Source of the DNA: Desulfurococcales archaeon
GTDB taxonomy: Archaea > Thermoproteota > Thermoprotei_A > Sulfolobales > Ignisphaeraceae
Length of the DNA stretch: 6,928 bases
Reading direction: 5' to 3'
NCBI GenBank assembly: GCA_027066265.1
Contig: JAMOOB010000396.1
Span: 1-6,928 of the forward strand
Shown here piece after piece: positions 5,411 to 6,928 of this stretch. The translations under genes and the position numbers were made by a program. Numbering within the stretch: the stretch's first letter is position 1; every line of letters starts with the position of its first letter. The notes under the pieces are model-generated. The model was given only the letters and a program-made list of their open reading frames with translations, had not been told where the DNA came from and ran no database searches.

Positions 5411-6034
5411 TTACCTAGCTATCATCATCTCGATTACTTTCCTAAGCTCTTTGATTGGATTCGTTGAGTAGTCTACCCTCGCATCGATTACCTTATCGTA
5501 GAGCTTTCCGTAGACCGTAGATCCGCATACCAGCATCGCTGCACTCCTATCTCCGCGGAGATCCCCACCTAGCTTAGCACCTTCCTCGAGTGCTCGTAGA
5601 AGCGCTTCGTGGAACTCCACAACGTGTACAACCTCATCGAATCTCCTACACATGGCTTCGGCAATCCTAGGCGATTTAACTAGGTTCGCTATACATACGC
5701 AGTACTCGCCTACGTAGGAACCGTACTCTGCGGGTATAGAGGAACCGTTGAATACAGCTTTCGAACCATCGAAACCGATCACGGCTACTTGTCGAAGCTC
5801 GGGTTCGGGATCCTCTTCGATTGCTTTTCTAAGCGCTTCCTCGGCGTTCAATCCCTGTTCTAGAAGCTCGAGGATTCTCGGACCAAGCGCTGGGTTTGTG
5901 TACGCCTGCGTAGCAACCGCGCCTACGCCGTACCGAGCCCACGGAACGCGTGAACCAACCGCTACGCTTCCCGAAACAGTTGCAACACCAACGAATCTCT
6001 TACCCGGATCCAGAGCTACGATGCTGTACGTCAC
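5411..6034 (-). CDS. DUF1028 family protein, predicted Ntn-hydrolase-like fold
   Basis: 207 residues from GTG 6034. The family pattern is clear: TYSIVALDP at the N-terminus, VAVGSRVPWARYGVGAVATQ (residues 24-43) with the following AYTNPALGPR, then LRQVAVIGFDG (80-90), and GGDLRGDRSAAMLV (156-169). DUF1028 proteins adopt an Ntn-hydrolase-like fold; their substrate is not established as far as I know, though they often sit near peptide or amino-acid metabolism genes. Length is slightly short because some bacterial members carry C-terminal additions. The start is fixed by family alignment: SIVA follows directly after the initiator Met-Thr-Tyr. Upstream there is GGGGAT 6 nt before the start, and a mini-ORF whose stop overlaps the start codon in GTGA. 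The first residue after Met is not Ser, Thr or Cys, so autocatalytic activation at residue 2 by Thr is the only visible candidate. Confidence 0.88.
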   Translation of the reverse strand: MTYSIVALDPGKRFVGVATVSGSVAVGSRVPWARYGVGAVATQAYTNPALGPRILELLEQGLNAEEALRKAIEEDPEPELRQVAVIGFDGSKAVFNGSSIPAEYGSYVGEYCVCIANLVKSPRIAEAMCRRFDEVVHVVEFHEALLRALEEGAKLGGDLRGDRSAAMLVCGSTVYGKLYDKVIDARVDYSTNPIKELRKVIEMMIAR

Positions 6035-6128
6035 GTGCTATCCCCGCTAGCTACGAGGTGTAGCGAGATACGTGTCTTCATAGCCTTCTCCAAGGGTTCG
6101 CACAGCGATGGGGGGTCGTCGAATGCAT
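6031..6128 (-). other. Two overlapping 16-codon mini-ORFs upstream of the DUF1028 gene
   Basis: On the minus strand, ATG 6128 opens a 16-codon frame ending at TGA 6080-6078. Its stop overlaps ATG 6081 in an ATGA, which opens a second 16-codon frame ending at TGA 6033-6031. That stop in turn overlaps the GTG start of the DUF1028 gene in a GTGA. Each is too short to be judged by composition. They could be a coupled leader, the remains of a frame-shifted gene, or chance. No ribosome binding site is evident before the first ATG. Confidence 0.25.
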
Positions 6129-6140
6129 GGCTCGCTTAGC

Positions 6141-6150
6141 TAGATATAGG
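6141..6150. promoter_or_regulatory. TATA-like element between the divergent DUF1028 and unknown genes
   Basis: TAGATATAGG (plus strand) reads CCTATATCTA on the minus strand. On the plus strand it lies about 37 nt before TTG 6182, placing transcription start near 6170 just before a GGTGG site. On the minus strand it would start a transcript near 6120, giving an ~85-nt leader that carries the mini-ORFs. Match is by eye. Confidence 0.4.
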
Positions 6151-6172
6151 ACTCTTTCAAGTAGTTTACCAC

Positions 6173-6177
6173 GGTGG
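6173..6177 (+). promoter_or_regulatory. Ribosome binding site for the 3'-truncated unknown gene
   Basis: GGTGG lies 4 nt before TTG 6182. It decides the start, since the alternatives (GTG 6221, GTG 6263) lack a comparable site and would discard codons that still look coding. Confidence 0.55.
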
Positions 6178-6181
6178 TTCG

Positions 6182-6928
6182 TTGCCTATCGAATGCTCGA
6201 GACCGCTGTGCTCGGCAACCGTGTTCTCGTGTATTGCTGCTGCTTCTCTCGTAGACGATTTCGTGAAGCTCGTACCACGCAGAGTTTCGTATAGTCCTAG
6301 AGAGTTCGTTGAGCTCGATCTCGAGGAAGAGGCTAGGATCACGTTAGAGCCGTACCGTGTCGTTGATGGTAGAAAGTTCGAGTTCTTCGTTGTTGGTGCT
6401 CCTAGCGGTGGTGCTGCACAGCTAGCAACGATACTCAACGCACCGTTGCTTCCATGCAACATTCTCACGCCCGTCGAGAGGCGTAGCCATGGTTCGCCCG
6501 ACGATATCGATTCGTATCTTGGGGAAGCTCTCGAGATCTCCAAATCCTTAGCTAAGAGGTTGGGTGAGTACGTAGATGTGTTGATTCACTACGATCCTAT
6601 CCACGATAGGGGTTGGGTATGTAGGAATCTAACGATTAGGCTCCACCTCAAGAAGCTTCCGAAGACCTACCGAAACTTCATTCTCGAACACGCTGCTAGA
6701 GATGCTAAGCTGGTTATCCTAGACGTTGCGCATCCATGGCTACAGTTCCGCGTTGATGAAGCTCTATATGTACAGGTTGGTGGAGCCGATGATTTGGAGG
6801 ATTGGGAGTACGTATCGCGTTCCGAACGCATCGAGCCGTACCTAGAAGCTCTAGAGGTCGAGAGGTATCCTTGGGTAAACGAGGTTCTTGAACGCTGTGA
6901 AAGGATTCGTTTGCCGGAGAGCGAATGG
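6182..6928 (+). CDS. Conserved-looking hypothetical protein, 3' end outside the window (partial)
   Basis: 249 codons are visible from TTG 6182 and the frame is still open at the window end. Start is chosen from GGTGG 4 nt upstream and a TATA-like element ~37 nt upstream. The N-terminus has three cysteines (C5, C10, C17) before an Ala-rich segment. A beta-strand and glycine-rich turn VVGAPSGGAAQLA (residues 70-82) runs into a helix and NAPLLPCNILTPV, resembling an alpha/beta fold with a nucleotide- or substrate-binding loop. Further on is HYDPIHDRGW (136-145), with clustered His, Asp and Arg that could be catalytic or metal-binding, then LVILDVAHPWLQFRV. I do not recognise the family and no signal peptide or membrane helix is obvious, so it is probably a cytoplasmic enzyme of unknown reaction. 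The opposite-strand frame over 6166-6543 is a shadow: it lacks domain features and this frame's codon use matches the neighbours. Confidence 0.72.
   Translation, partial: MPIECSRPLCSATVFSCIAAASLVDDFVKLVPRRVSYSPREFVELDLEEEARITLEPYRVVDGRKFEFFVVGAPSGGAAQLATILNAPLLPCNILTPVERRSHGSPDDIDSYLGEALEISKSLAKRLGEYVDVLIHYDPIHDRGWVCRNLTIRLHLKKLPKTYRNFILEHAARDAKLVILDVAHPWLQFRVDEALYVQVGGADDLEDWEYVSRSERIEPYLEALEVERYPWVNEVLERCERIRLPESEW

Noticed and set aside
6166..6543. A 125-codon minus-strand open frame over the unknown gene at 6182-6928.
   Set aside because: It is low-complexity Ser/Arg-rich translation antisense to a frame with a ribosome binding site, TATA-like element and domain-like sequence; it looks like a shadow.

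Overview
The window looks like part of a hyperthermophilic crenarchaeal (Thermoproteota, Desulfurococcales-like) chromosome. This is inferred from several signs: very tight gene packing, TTG and GTG starts with GGTG or GAGGTG Shine-Dalgarno sites, AT-rich TATA-like elements in short divergent gaps, heavy use of AGG/AGA (Arg), ATA (Ile) and CTA (Leu), and MNT/HEPN and AbrB/PIN modules. I cannot name the genus. No rRNA, tRNA, CRISPR array or insertion sequence is visible, and no gap between genes exceeds about 150 bases.

Region 1 (1-3203, + strand) is the end of a TAXI-type TRAP transporter operon. It holds the last 37 codons of the solute-binding protein, a secreted DUF1850 protein, a 715-residue fused TRAP permease, and an unrecognised 144-residue cysteine-containing secreted or membrane-anchored protein whose start overlaps the permease end. 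Together these should bind an organic solute (probably a carboxylate or amino acid; not determinable here) outside the cell and import it using an ion gradient.

Region 2 (3192-3916, - strand) is a HEPN/minimal nucleotidyltransferase pair. The nucleotidyltransferase is intact, but the HEPN gene is broken near its start by what looks like a short deletion with a frameshift. Divergent from it (3983-4547, + strand) are an unrecognised 145-residue protein and a 40-codon single-helix membrane protein with a near-ideal ribosome binding site.

Region 3 (4568-5386) is a PIN-domain (VapC-like) toxin gene and an AbrB-type antitoxin gene. Unusually they are divergent, on either side of a 17-bp perfect palindrome that also resembles two opposed TATA boxes. 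Region 4 (5411-6928) has a DUF1028 gene on the - strand, preceded by two 16-codon mini-ORFs in an overlapping chain. Divergent from it is an unrecognised gene on the + strand that runs off the window end.

The most notable points are the broken HEPN gene whose sequence records a possible microhomology deletion, the divergent AbrB/PIN pair with a shared operator-like palindrome, and several genes of unknown function around the transporter and toxin modules.
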